Assembly: GCA_013373085.1 (NCBI GenBank) | Contig: JABXIM010000107.1 | Location: forward strand, 38,946 to 102,945 | Length of the DNA: 64,000 nucleotides | Source of the DNA: Oceanospirillaceae bacterium | GTDB lineage: Bacteria; Pseudomonadota; Gammaproteobacteria; Pseudomonadales; Balneatricaceae | Direction of reading: 5' to 3' | In this document: piece by piece, positions 54,484-63,098 of the stretch | Position numbering within the stretch: the first letter of the stretch is position 1 | Layout: each line of letters opens with the position of its first letter | The notes under the pieces: model-generated | What the model saw: only the letters and a program-made list of their open reading frames with translations | Told to the model about the DNA's origin: nothing | Databases searched by the model: none | Position numbers and translations under genes: made by a program

Positions 54484-56652
54484 TCAGGCCGTGACTCCGA
54501 CACCGGAATGAGGCCGCGCGGCAATTTCGGGACGCCCGAACAGGTAACCCTGTCCGCAGCGACACCCGAACGCCAGCAGCCACTGCCGCTGCGCCTCGGA
54601 CTCGACGCCCTCGGCGATAACGTCAAGGTCCAGCTTCGCCGCCATCGCGACCACCGCCTGGATGATCTGCCGGTCGCCCTCCTCGGTTTCCAGGTCGTGC
54701 ACGAAACAACGGTCGATCTTCAGCGTGTCCACTGGCAACTGCTTCAGCAGCGCCAGTGAGGAATAGCCGGTACCGAAGTCGTCGATGGATATACGCAATC
54801 CCATGCGCTGCAGTTCATCGAGAATGGTCGCGGTCGCGTCAAGATTGTCCATCAGGGTGGTTTCGGTGATTTCGAGCTCCAGCAGAGCCGGCGGCGCCCC
54901 GGAGTGCTTCAGGATGCGCCCGACTTCCTTGAGGAAACGCTTGTCGCGGAACTGCTGCGGACTGATGTTGACCGCCACCGGCAACGGCTCGCGTCCCTGC
55001 GCATCCGACGCGGCGAGCATCGCGCATACCGCTTCCAGCACCCAGTAGCCGAGCGGCACGATCAGACCGGACTGTTCCGCGGCCGGTATGAATTCCGAGG
55101 GCGGCAGCCAGCCGTGCCGAGGGTGATTCCAGCGGATCAGGGCCTCGTGCGCCACCGGACGTCCCTGCGTCAGCTCGACGATCGGCTGATAAGCGAGCTC
55201 CAGCTGTTGCCCGGCCAGCGCACCACGCAGTTCCTCTTCCAGTTGCATCAGTCGGGATGCTTCCTGCTGCATCGCAGGATCGAAGAACGCGATGCAGTTC
55301 TTGCCGCGGCGTTTTGAGGCATACAGCGCCAGATCGGCGTTGCGTGACAGCTGACTGGCGGTTTCGCCATCCGCTGGCGCAACGGTGATGCCGATCGACG
55401 TGCTGATGACAAGCTCCCGGTTCTGCAACTTCACCGGCTGGCGGATCGCATTGATAAGCTTCTCCGCCAGGCGCAGCAGATCTTCACCGCTGCCGCTGTC
55501 GAGCAGGACCACCGCGAATTCGTCCCCGCCCAGGCGCGCGACTATATCGTTGGCCCGCACCTGGCTGCGCAGGCGACGCGCCACGGCCACCAGCAGCTGG
55601 TCGCCAACTTCGTGCCCCATCGAGTCGTTGATACGCTTGAAATCGTCCAGATCCAGATAGAGCAGCGCCAGCGGGCCGCCGGACCGCAACTGCTCCCGCA
55701 GCGCCTGTTCCAGCTCCTCCTGCAACAAGCGCCGGTTCACCAGGCCTGTGAGAAAATCGTGGTATGCCAGCTGGTGCAATTCGTGGGTACGGGAATCGAC
55801 CAGCGCCCGCAGGCGCTGTGGCTCGCGCAGGACATAGTGAACCAGCCAGGCGATCAACAGCGCGACCATGCAGCTCACCAGCACCCCGAACAGGAATCCG
55901 GGATAGCCCTCGTCCAGGTCCCGTCCCATGCGCAGAATCCAGCGACCGTTGGGCACCTGGACATCCAGCATCTGTACCGTACCCGGATGTTCGCGCGTGC
56001 CACCGGCGGTCACCAGGTATTCGACGCCGTCGCTGTCGGGCCTGACCAACTCGTAAAAATAGCCATTGCCGGCCAGCACTTCGAGATCGGTCACCGAGAG
56101 CAGACGCTCCAGATCGATCACGGCGGAGACAAAGCCCCAGAAAGACTCGCCGCCGTCGCCCCGGTGCAGAAAGACGGGATTGTAGCCGACCACACCCATC
56201 CCCCCCTGGACCAGTTCCAGCGGCCCGTTGAGGGTCAGCACACCGTCCTGCCGGGCGCGTTTGGCCGGGCCCGAGGCGAGCGGATAATTGAAAAGATGAA
56301 GACCCATGGCGGCTTCGTTTCCCGGCAGCGGATAGATCTGCCGGATCACGCCCGCCGGCACCAACTGCAGGCTGGAAACGGCCGGGAAGTCCCGCAGGAT
56401 CTCCTCGGCGCGGCGCGGAAAGTCCTCCGGTTCGCCGCCGCTGCGGCGCACCTCGTGCGCCATCATCTGGGTCGAGAGCAGGGTCTGGTTGAGCAGGCGT
56501 TCGATCGCCGTCGCCTGGGTATTGATGACGTCGCGTAACAGCGAGGCCTGTTCTTTCACAAACAGGGCCTGGTTCAAATGGTTCCAGTAGGTCCCCAGCA
56601 ACAGCACCAGAAAGAAGACCGTAACCGAAATCAGCGACGTCTTACGCAACAT
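54484..56652 (-). CDS. CHASE-GGDEF-EAL membrane protein (bifunctional c-di-GMP enzyme)
   Basis: The product has 722 residues from the ATG at 56652, with GGAGGGAGA directly upstream. Transmembrane helix 1 spans about 6-22, a periplasmic CHASE-like sensor about 40-255, and helix 2 about 258-280. The GGDEF domain has intact RLGGDEFAVVL. The EAL domain has EALIRW, NISPQQFRD, ELEITETTLMDN and ISIDDFGTGYSSLALL, so both active sites look complete. It could make and degrade c-di-GMP, with the net direction set by the periplasmic sensor. It is monocistronic. An unpaired inverted repeat (56703-56733) lies upstream. Confidence 0.93.
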   Translation of the reverse strand: MLRKTSLISVTVFFLVLLLGTYWNHLNQALFVKEQASLLRDVINTQATAIERLLNQTLLSTQMMAHEVRRSGGEPEDFPRRAEEILRDFPAVSSLQLVPAGVIRQIYPLPGNEAAMGLHLFNYPLASGPAKRARQDGVLTLNGPLELVQGGMGVVGYNPVFLHRGDGGESFWGFVSAVIDLERLLSVTDLEVLAGNGYFYELVRPDSDGVEYLVTAGGTREHPGTVQMLDVQVPNGRWILRMGRDLDEGYPGFLFGVLVSCMVALLIAWLVHYVLREPQRLRALVDSRTHELHQLAYHDFLTGLVNRRLLQEELEQALREQLRSGGPLALLYLDLDDFKRINDSMGHEVGDQLLVAVARRLRSQVRANDIVARLGGDEFAVVLLDSGSGEDLLRLAEKLINAIRQPVKLQNRELVISTSIGITVAPADGETASQLSRNADLALYASKRRGKNCIAFFDPAMQQEASRLMQLEEELRGALAGQQLELAYQPIVELTQGRPVAHEALIRWNHPRHGWLPPSEFIPAAEQSGLIVPLGYWVLEAVCAMLAASDAQGREPLPVAVNISPQQFRDKRFLKEVGRILKHSGAPPALLELEITETTLMDNLDATATILDELQRMGLRISIDDFGTGYSSLALLKQLPVDTLKIDRCFVHDLETEEGDRQIIQAVVAMAAKLDLDVIAEGVESEAQRQWLLAFGCRCGQGYLFGRPEIAARPHSGVGVTA

Positions 56653-56702
56653 TCTCCCTCCAGTTGCGTAGGGGCCGCCATTGACCGGCACCCCCTGTCA
56701 AT

Positions 56703-56733
56703 AACCCGGTACTGGCACGAACCAGACCGGGTT
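56703..56733. repeat. Inverted repeat in the gap between GGDEF/EAL gene and second slyD
   Basis: Exact 8-bp arms AACCCGGT / ACCGGGTT are separated by 15 nt. It is not followed by a T-run and lies about 50 nt upstream of the GGDEF/EAL start. Its role is unknown; a weak slyD terminator or an operator are both possible. Confidence 0.4.
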
Positions 56734-56920
56734 GAAGAGGCTCGAGGATGAGCCTCCGCAGCGAACTGCGTCTGTACTCCACCGCCAGCGGCGATGAAGC
56801 AGTGGCGTGAATCAAGGACCCGGGGCTGAGCCGGAATTCACGCCCGATATGTCTACACCTGGACCGCCCGTGTTGGGCCCATCTCGTCCGGCTCCGCTGA
56901 CCAAGCCGGGCGACGAAATA

Positions 56921-57403
56921 TCAGTGGTGATGACCGCCTTCGCCGTGGGCATGACCGTGCTGCAGCTCTTCTTCGGTCGCTTCGCGTACGTCAACCACTT
57001 CGATTGCGAAGTTTAGTACTTCACCCGCCAGCGGGTGGTTACCATCCAGGGTTACGTTGTCATCAGCGACCGCCACAACGGTGACCGGCTGCTCGCCCCA
57101 CGGAGTCTGGGCCAGGAACTGCATGCCGACTTCGATCTGCTCGATACCAACGAAGTTGCTGCGATCGACGGTCTGGACCAGGTCGTCGCGACGGCTGCCG
57201 TAGCCGCGTTCCGGCTCGACGGTGACGTCAAGCTTGTCGCCTGCGGCCTTGCCGGCCAGAGCCGACTCGAGGCCTTCGACGATGTTGCCGCCGCCATGCA
57301 GGTAAGCCAGCGGTTCCTGACCTTCGGAAGAGTCGATGACGTTGCCGTCGGCATTTTTCAGGGTGTAGTGTATTTGTACAATGGTATTTGCAGCGATCTG
57401 CAT
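56921..57403 (-). CDS. slyD: SlyD-type FKBP peptidyl-prolyl isomerase (paralog 2)
   Basis: The product has 160 residues from the ATG at 57403, with CGGAGACAG 5 nt upstream. FKBP parts are IVQIHYTLKNADGNVIDSS and LAGEVLNFAIEVVDVREAT, around an insert-in-flap domain containing EPERGYGSRRDDLVQTVDRS. The C-terminus is GHAHGEGGHHH. It is closer to E. coli SlyD at its start (AANTIVQIHYTL-like) than the paralog at 28568-29053. It is a cytoplasmic folding helper and possible nickel chaperone. Confidence 0.92.
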   Translation of the reverse strand: MQIAANTIVQIHYTLKNADGNVIDSSEGQEPLAYLHGGGNIVEGLESALAGKAAGDKLDVTVEPERGYGSRRDDLVQTVDRSNFVGIEQIEVGMQFLAQTPWGEQPVTVVAVADDNVTLDGNHPLAGEVLNFAIEVVDVREATEEELQHGHAHGEGGHHH

Positions 57404-57584
57404 ACTAACTGTCTCCGTTTGGTTATCAAAAACTGGCCCAGAACACCAACGGATAGACCCTGCCCGGCATGGACATTCGAGCATTGGCACTGAACTGCAG
57501 AATTTGGTGAATCGACGGGGCATGGGTCCCGACAGGCGCATCCTAACGTGCGTAACACGCCACTGTCACCCCCGCGCCGGCAAC

Positions 57585-58559
57585 TCATGCCGAGCGCTCC
57601 AGCTGATGACTCCCTGCATCGAAGCGCCAGAGGTTATCCGGCCGCAGGTTGACACCGCCCACCCAGCGGTCAATCGGCTGCCACGCCAGCCAGTCCCGCT
57701 CCCCTCGCAGGACTTCGCAACCGGTATCGCTGAGTGCAAACCGTAGCGCCAGGAATGCCTCGCTCGCCCCCTGCAGGCCGGGCCGTTCGAAGCGCCCGTC
57801 CAGCACCCGCAGAAGTGGGCACGGCGCCGCGAGCAGGCGTTCGAGTACCAGCCAGAAACTGGCATCGCCCATGAACGCGACCGCCTCGCGCTCGCGCACC
57901 GCCTTGAACAGCGCCCCGGGCGCGAGTTCCCCCCCGGCCAGCGCGTCCAGCGTCAGGCGTTCGGTGAGATTGAGCCCGTCGGGTCCCGGAAGCTCCTGCA
58001 ATATGCGCTCGAGCGCCGGCTTGAGGAATGGCAGTGCAGACAGGTCCTGCTGCAGCAGCGCCAGCATTGCACGAGGGTTGGATGCGGTGTAGGCCTGCCA
58101 GGCGACCTCGCCCAGTTGCAGCTGCGCTTCGGTCAGCGGTTGTCGTTCCTCGAACAGCAAGCGGGTCTCCGCAGGCTCCGCTTGCCCCAGGTAGTCGGCA
58201 ACGAAAACAATTTCCGGCCAGCCACAACCCCTACCCTCGCCACTGTACCAGTGCAGCAATTGCATCAGGTGCAGCTGATCGAACAGTTCAAAGGAATTCC
58301 AGATGACAACGCCGCCTTCCCGGGCCGCACTGCGAAAAAGCGCATCACGCGCCTGAAAGTGAGTCTGCGCCTCGAAGTCGGTGGCCCAGCCGCAACTGGC
58401 GATGAAAGCGGCACGCAGAGATGACATTTCATCCAGGCTGAGGCCTCCGGGCACGGGTCCGTCATGCAAGACATCATCCCAGGGCAGGAAGTCTCCTTCC
58501 AGTCCGGCGCGTACCAACCATTGGTTGGCCATTTCGCCATTGGTGATATGTCGCAGCAT
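57585..58559 (-). CDS. DUF1835 domain protein
   Basis: The product has 324 residues from the ATG at 58559, with AGGGAGG upstream. The N-terminal DUF1835 motif is LRHITNGEMANQWLVRAGL followed by GDFLPWDDVLHDGPVPGGL. The middle contains VVIWNSFELFDQLHLMQLLH and EIVFVADYLGQ, and the C-terminal half carries the DUF3658-like arrangement. These domains are found in predicted nucleotide- or DNA-linked enzymes with no firm assignment. It is monocistronic and its role is unknown. Confidence 0.8.
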   Translation of the reverse strand: MLRHITNGEMANQWLVRAGLEGDFLPWDDVLHDGPVPGGLSLDEMSSLRAAFIASCGWATDFEAQTHFQARDALFRSAAREGGVVIWNSFELFDQLHLMQLLHWYSGEGRGCGWPEIVFVADYLGQAEPAETRLLFEERQPLTEAQLQLGEVAWQAYTASNPRAMLALLQQDLSALPFLKPALERILQELPGPDGLNLTERLTLDALAGGELAPGALFKAVREREAVAFMGDASFWLVLERLLAAPCPLLRVLDGRFERPGLQGASEAFLALRFALSDTGCEVLRGERDWLAWQPIDRWVGGVNLRPDNLWRFDAGSHQLERSA

Positions 58560-58802
58560 GGGTCTGGCCTCCCTGATGCAGAAGACAGGCGCGAGTCGCA
58601 AGGGTTCCGCGGAACCCGGCTCATCGGTTGTCGACAGCGCCGGCGTGCCGTCGCTCTTAAGCGTAGCCCTGGCCGCCGTCTTTGACCGGAAAATAGGCCG
58701 AAATCGCCTGGCTGTCGCCCGTGCGGGCTTCTATGACGCTACCTTTGAAGCCCGGCGTCGAGCCATGGAAGCAAGTGCCGGCAGCATGCCCAATGTAGCT
58801 GA

Positions 58803-59516
58803 TCAGTCGTCGAGCGCGCCGCCCGCACTGACCAGAGAACGGGCACCCGCCTCGACGTAGGGATTGCCATTACCCTGTACCGCCCGGATGCGCCGATTGC
58901 GTTCGAGCTCCCAGGCGTCCACCGGGTCGGTCCGGGACCAGGCCTCCAGCAACTGAGTTTCCTGGCGGCTGAGCCGCAAGCCATACCGGTCCCGCATGTA
59001 AAAGTAGGTTCGAGCGATATCGCCCCTGACCGTTTCCGCCGGCTCCGCAACCCGCGCCTTGAAGTCCACTTCGACGTCACAGCGGCCATAAGCACGGGAT
59101 TCGCCGGCGACCAGGCCGTAGCCGTAGTTGGACCGGTCACCGTTGACCTCCCCTATGGCAGGCACCAGATTATGCATGTCGGCTTCCATGAGACGGAAGT
59201 CCGGATCCTTGCGGCAGGCGCGTCGCCCGCCCTGCTGCCAGCACTGAAGCTGATGGCCGAACGCCCATGCCGGCATCACGTGCTCCCACTCGATACGCGA
59301 CGCCCGATTCGCGTTCTTGCGCGCCTGATAACCGCACGCTTTCAGGTCTGGCGACAACCGTTTGCCCTGCGCGCTGAAACCGCAGCCACAATAAAAGCTC
59401 ACGGCATTGGTACTGTAGATTTCCGCCAGCTCACGCTTGGCGCTACTAAAGGACGCTGGCTGTTCGGCCAGCGCTGACAGCGGCACCAGCAGCAGTGCCC
59501 AGAACTTTCGTAACAT
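58803..59516 (-). CDS. endA: Endonuclease I (deoxyribonuclease I), secreted
   Basis: The product has 237 residues with a signal peptide (ending near SALA, residue 17). The beta-beta-alpha-metal nuclease core has IEWEHVMPAWAFGHQ (catalytic His) and HNLVPAIGEVNGDRSNYGYG (Mg-binding Asn). Paired cysteines, for example SFYCGCGF and KACGYQ, form disulfides. It is a periplasmic or extracellular DNase that cleaves double-stranded DNA and is held inactive by tRNA in E. coli. An ATACTACTTTG half-site lies about 35 nt upstream (59549-59560), similar to the candidate operators elsewhere. Confidence 0.93.
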   Translation of the reverse strand: MLRKFWALLLVPLSALAEQPASFSSAKRELAEIYSTNAVSFYCGCGFSAQGKRLSPDLKACGYQARKNANRASRIEWEHVMPAWAFGHQLQCWQQGGRRACRKDPDFRLMEADMHNLVPAIGEVNGDRSNYGYGLVAGESRAYGRCDVEVDFKARVAEPAETVRGDIARTYFYMRDRYGLRLSRQETQLLEAWSRTDPVDAWELERNRRIRAVQGNGNPYVEAGARSLVSAGGALDD

Positions 59517-59623
59517 AGCTTCGCAACATCAGCCAGAAAATGGCCAAATACTACTTTGCTTTCAGGCAGATGCATACGAAACCTCGAATCTTCTCGAAAA
59601 AATGCCGCGAAATGGCGCTGGTA

Positions 59624-59644
59624 ATTTAGGAATTCCTCCTAAAT
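59624..59644. promoter_or_regulatory. Perfect palindrome upstream of the zinc-ribbon pair (operator or attenuator candidate)
   Basis: Arms ATTTAGGA and TCCTAAAT are separated by ATTCC, overlapping a second perfect palindrome AGGAATTCCT. A T-rich stretch (CTTTTCGTTGTTTTG) follows at once on the plus strand. It lies about 105 nt upstream of the first zinc-ribbon gene, so it could be an operator, or a terminator/attenuator in the leader. Confidence 0.45.
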
Positions 59645-59749
59645 CTTTTCGTTGTTTTGTGGTCTAGAGTCCGTACTGACCGGTACTGCAAGGACGAGGC
59701 GCATACGCCCGATACCGGCCTCTCCACCCATGCCACAGGAGGCACCGTC

Positions 59750-59962
59750 ATGGAAAGATCCTGCCCCTCATGTCAGCAACTGAACACTCTGGTTACACCC
59801 CATCCGGAACTCGTAACCCTCAGCAAGCAGCTCAACAGCGAGCTGTTCAAATGCCGCAGCTGCAACAGCTTCCTGATGCTGGATCAAAATGGCTGGGAAA
59901 TTCTCAGTGCCGGCGAGTACCAGGATGTCTATCCGGGCAGCCGGGCTCGATACACGGCCTGA
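59750..59962 (+). CDS. Small zinc-ribbon protein A (70 aa)
   Basis: The product is a 70-residue protein with two CxxC pairs, CPSC (5-8) and CRSC (35-38), spaced as a four-Cys zinc ribbon. They are followed by FLMLDQNGWEIL. AGGAGG lies 7 nt before the ATG, a very strong ribosome-binding site. It is a tandem paralog of the next gene: from the second CxxC both read CxxC-x2-[FW]-L-x2-D-x3-W-E-x-L. It is probably a cytoplasmic metal-binding or protein-interaction module. I do not recognise a named family. Confidence 0.75.
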   Translation: MERSCPSCQQLNTLVTPHPELVTLSKQLNSELFKCRSCNSFLMLDQNGWEILSAGEYQDVYPGSRARYTA

Positions 59963-60029
59963 GCCTTCGTGCCCAGACCTTCACTCTTTGCACCCATCAA
60001 ACCAGTAAGAACCGGAAGGGAGGTTACCC

Positions 60030-60236
60030 ATGGCGGATTGTGCCGGCTGCTGCCCAACGATGACACGCCCTGCACCACGCGTGCTGGATCTGGAGCGGTT
60101 CAGCATACTGTTCGACAGTCCGTCGCTCTGTATTGCCCGCTGCAACGCCTGCGGTCGCTGGCTCGTCAATGACGGAGACTGCTGGGAGCCGCTGCTGCAA
60201 CAGGAGCGCCGCCAACTCGTCAGCGGCCGCGGCTGA
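60030..60236 (+). CDS. Small zinc-ribbon-like cysteine protein B (68 aa), paralog of A
   Basis: The product is a 68-residue protein with CAGC (4-7, with an extra Cys8) and CNAC (38-41), then GRWLVNDGDCWEPL. It aligns without gaps to protein A from the second CxxC on, sharing C, L, D, W, E and L positions. GGGAGG lies 6 nt upstream of the ATG. It starts 67 nt after protein A, so one operon is likely. Extra cysteines (8, 34, 52) make a different metal stoichiometry possible. Function unknown. Confidence 0.7.
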   Translation: MADCAGCCPTMTRPAPRVLDLERFSILFDSPSLCIARCNACGRWLVNDGDCWEPLLQQERRQLVSGRG

Positions 60237-60286
60237 AGTGCCGAAGCGACCAAAGGGCTTGCCCGACCGGGCAGCCTGTTATCAAC

Positions 60287-62767
60287 CTAGCTGTGCGCTA
60301 CTTTGCGATCGCGCGCAGCCTTCTCCAGGGCCTGTCGAATAGACGGGTAATCCTGCATCGCGACCAGCACGTCTTCACGCCGCAGTTCGTACAGCGAACA
60401 GGGCGTGACGGCACGAACGGTGGCGCTGCGCGGCGCCTGATGCAACAGCGCCATTTCGCCACAGAAGTCACCGGCCATCAGCGTCGCCAACTGACGCGAC
60501 TTGCCGTCCTCCGCGAGGATGACGCGCACCACCCCCCGGGCGATCAGATACAGCGAGTAGCCGGTCTCGCCCTGGGTGATGATATCGTCACCTTCGGCAA
60601 CGGTCAGCGAGCGCATCCGCGCCGCCAGCCCGGCGAATTCCGCTTCCGGAATCTCGCGCAGGAAAGGCACCTTGCGCAGCAATTCCGTCGGCTCGACACG
60701 CAAACGCTTCACTTCGTGTCCACGCAAGGCCCGTAACTGCTGCGTCATTTCGTGCTCGAGCGCCTCGGCGATACCGGCCGGCAGGGTACCTCTTTCAAGC
60801 TGTTCGTCGATCGCCTCGACTTCCGCCAGCAGTATCAGGCGTTGCCCCAACCGCTCCTGCATATCCGACACGAACTCCGGAAACTGCTCGGCCATCTGAT
60901 CGAGCTGCGACCGCGCCAGGTCATACCAGCCGACATACTGATCCCGTACTTCGGCAGCGACCCGCGCTGAAATCGACTCCGTTTCGACCAGCTCGTCGAA
61001 ACGTTCCAGCACCCGGCCGCAGCTTTGATAGCGCCCCCAAGACATCTCGTAGTCCATCGCCACCTGGCGGATCCGCAGCCGCTCGAGATAACCGGCCATC
61101 GCAGCGAAACGCCCCAGCCATCGCAGGCGCAACTGATCCAGGGCGGTGCGGCGACGCTCGCTGAACTGGATACTGTCGAGCTCGTCCTGGAAGCGAACCG
61201 TATCGAGATTCAGCGCCACCTGCTGTCGAAGGCGTAGATAGGAGGACTCGCTCAGGTGTCCCTTGTTGAACATGTCGATGAACAGGGCCTGTTCCTCGGC
61301 AAAGCCACGCAGATACAGCAGCCGGCGCTCTTCATTGGCGTTGAGTTCGGCGCGGCGCAGTTGCGCCAGCTCTTCGCGAATCGTCAGCATCTCGCGGTCC
61401 GAGTTCAACTGCAGCTGCTGCGCGATCGAGCCGGAGAAGAGGCCGCCGGCCATCAGCTCCGGAATGCGGCTCTGGGCACGACGCTTGGCCAGCAGGTTGC
61501 CCTCGACGCGTGCGAAGCGGTCGGCAAGCGAAGGCCGGTCCAGTGCCAGCCGGTGCACCAGACGGTCAATGGTCAGCGCCGGAACCAGCAAGGTGAACAG
61601 CACCGCCCCCATTACCAGCGAGGTGAAGATATCCGAATACTCGAATGCCGGCAGGCTGAGAACGATTGCCAGCGCAATGGCGCCACGCAATCCGCCCCAG
61701 TAAATCACGGCCTTGTATCCCATGCCCACCGGTTGTGCACCGGGCATGCGCTCGACCAGCGGCATCAGCCCGAACACCACCACCAGCCGCGACAGCAACA
61801 TGCCCAGTATCACCCACACCAGCAGCGGCATGGTTTCCAGCAATGACGACAGCTCGACCTTGAGCCCCACCATCAGAAAGATCAGCGCGGTGGCAATGAA
61901 TGCCATGTACTCCCAGAAGTGCTCGAGATAGACACGAACGGCCGGCGTCACCCGGATCCAGCCCCAGCCGCTGAACGTCAACGCCGCGGCCACCGCCGCC
62001 ATGACACCACTGACGTGCAGCAACTCCTCCGCAACCAGAAAGGAGGCATAGGCAAGTATGGTCGTCAGCGTGATCTCGATTGGATGATGGCCTTCGACCA
62101 GTGTCAGGAGGTACCCCGTCAGCAGTGCCATCAGCCAGCCCACCAAAAGCCCGCCGACAAACACCACAACGAAGTCGAGCATGCCACCGACCACGGATTC
62201 GGCCGAGACCACTCCGGCCACCAGAATGCCGACCAGCACCCGGGCCAGCACGATAGAAGTGGCGTCATTGAACAGACTCTCCCCCTCCACCAGCACGGTG
62301 AGGCGACGCGGCGCACCGAGCCGCTTGAACAGCGAGATCACGGCCACCGGATCGGTGGCACTCAGAATAGCGCCGAGCAGCAAAGCCGCGACAAAGGGAA
62401 TCGGCGTCACCAGCGCCATCAGCCCGCCGATGATGAACGTCGACACCAGCAGACCGGGTACGGCCAGCACCAGCACGGGCACCAGGTCCCGGCGCAATTG
62501 ACGGGCATCGAGATGAAAGGCGGATTCGAACACCAGGGTTGGCAGAAACACGTACAGGATCAAACCCGACGATATTTCCAGCTCCTTGAAGGCGCCGAAG
62601 GTATCCGGATAAGAGTCTCCGAGCTCCGCCAGAACCAGCCCGACCAATACCAGCGCCACGGTAAAGGGAAACCGTAGCTTCTCGGTGACCGCCAGCGTTG
62701 CTGCCGCGATAAGCAGCAGCACGATGATACCGGCCACCAGGTGGGCAATATGCAGGCCTGACTCCAT
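60287..62767 (-). CDS. CPA1-family Na+/H+ antiporter with C-terminal cyclic-nucleotide-binding domain
   Basis: The product has 826 residues. About 12 transmembrane helices lie in 1-410, with the CPA1 core AILSATDPVAVISLFKRLG (about 132-150) and ESLFNDATSIVLARVLV containing the ND pair. A long helical cytoplasmic region follows (about 430-700). A cyclic-nucleotide-binding-like domain occupies about 700-815 (EGDDIITQGETGYSLYLIAR, LMAGDFCGEMALLHQAPRSA). The layout is that of large SOS1/NhaP-like exchangers. It probably exports sodium and is gated by a ligand or by the cytoplasmic domain. It is transcribed divergently from hmgA. Confidence 0.92.
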   Translation of the reverse strand: MESGLHIAHLVAGIIVLLLIAAATLAVTEKLRFPFTVALVLVGLVLAELGDSYPDTFGAFKELEISSGLILYVFLPTLVFESAFHLDARQLRRDLVPVLVLAVPGLLVSTFIIGGLMALVTPIPFVAALLLGAILSATDPVAVISLFKRLGAPRRLTVLVEGESLFNDATSIVLARVLVGILVAGVVSAESVVGGMLDFVVVFVGGLLVGWLMALLTGYLLTLVEGHHPIEITLTTILAYASFLVAEELLHVSGVMAAVAAALTFSGWGWIRVTPAVRVYLEHFWEYMAFIATALIFLMVGLKVELSSLLETMPLLVWVILGMLLSRLVVVFGLMPLVERMPGAQPVGMGYKAVIYWGGLRGAIALAIVLSLPAFEYSDIFTSLVMGAVLFTLLVPALTIDRLVHRLALDRPSLADRFARVEGNLLAKRRAQSRIPELMAGGLFSGSIAQQLQLNSDREMLTIREELAQLRRAELNANEERRLLYLRGFAEEQALFIDMFNKGHLSESSYLRLRQQVALNLDTVRFQDELDSIQFSERRRTALDQLRLRWLGRFAAMAGYLERLRIRQVAMDYEMSWGRYQSCGRVLERFDELVETESISARVAAEVRDQYVGWYDLARSQLDQMAEQFPEFVSDMQERLGQRLILLAEVEAIDEQLERGTLPAGIAEALEHEMTQQLRALRGHEVKRLRVEPTELLRKVPFLREIPEAEFAGLAARMRSLTVAEGDDIITQGETGYSLYLIARGVVRVILAEDGKSRQLATLMAGDFCGEMALLHQAPRSATVRAVTPCSLYELRREDVLVAMQDYPSIRQALEKAARDRKVAHS

Positions 62768-63098
62768 TGCTGGCCTCGAAAGGCTGTGTCAGATAGATAC
62801 ATTAAAGAAGTCAACCGCGACAGCGGTCAAACAGCATACAGCTGCAAGACCGGAAAATCCCCACGAAACCGCCACCATCCATTCTTATCAGCAACCACTT
62901 TTGAGGTTGGCGTACCGAATGCCATGCACTTAACTGCAAGCCAAATGCGTATACGGGTTGAAATAGGTCAATTCAAAAGGTATCTTTAGTTTCATATGAG
63001 ATTATTACTCGAGGCCGAAAAGAGTTCGGCTGAATGCCGCCGCATGACAGTCACTCCCCGGTCATAACAACCCCATAAACTTCGAGTGCAACCCGACG
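62768..63098. other. 331-bp AT-richer divergent promoter region (antiporter / hmgA)
   Basis: There is no credible gene here. This is the least GC-rich stretch of the window and contains a good sigma70 promoter toward hmgA (62958-62986). The minus-strand promoter of the antiporter must also lie here, but I cannot pick it out. Confidence 0.6.
62958..62986 (+). promoter_or_regulatory. Candidate sigma70 promoter for hmgA
   Basis: TTGAAA (62958-62963), a 17-nt spacer and TATCTT (62981-62986) predict a transcript start near 62993 and a leader of about 106 nt before hmgA. Confidence 0.5.

Noticed and set aside
56807..57016. Small plus-strand gene at the 3' end of the second slyD
   Set aside because: It overlaps the conserved His-rich tail of SlyD in antisense, has no ribosome-binding site and no homology.
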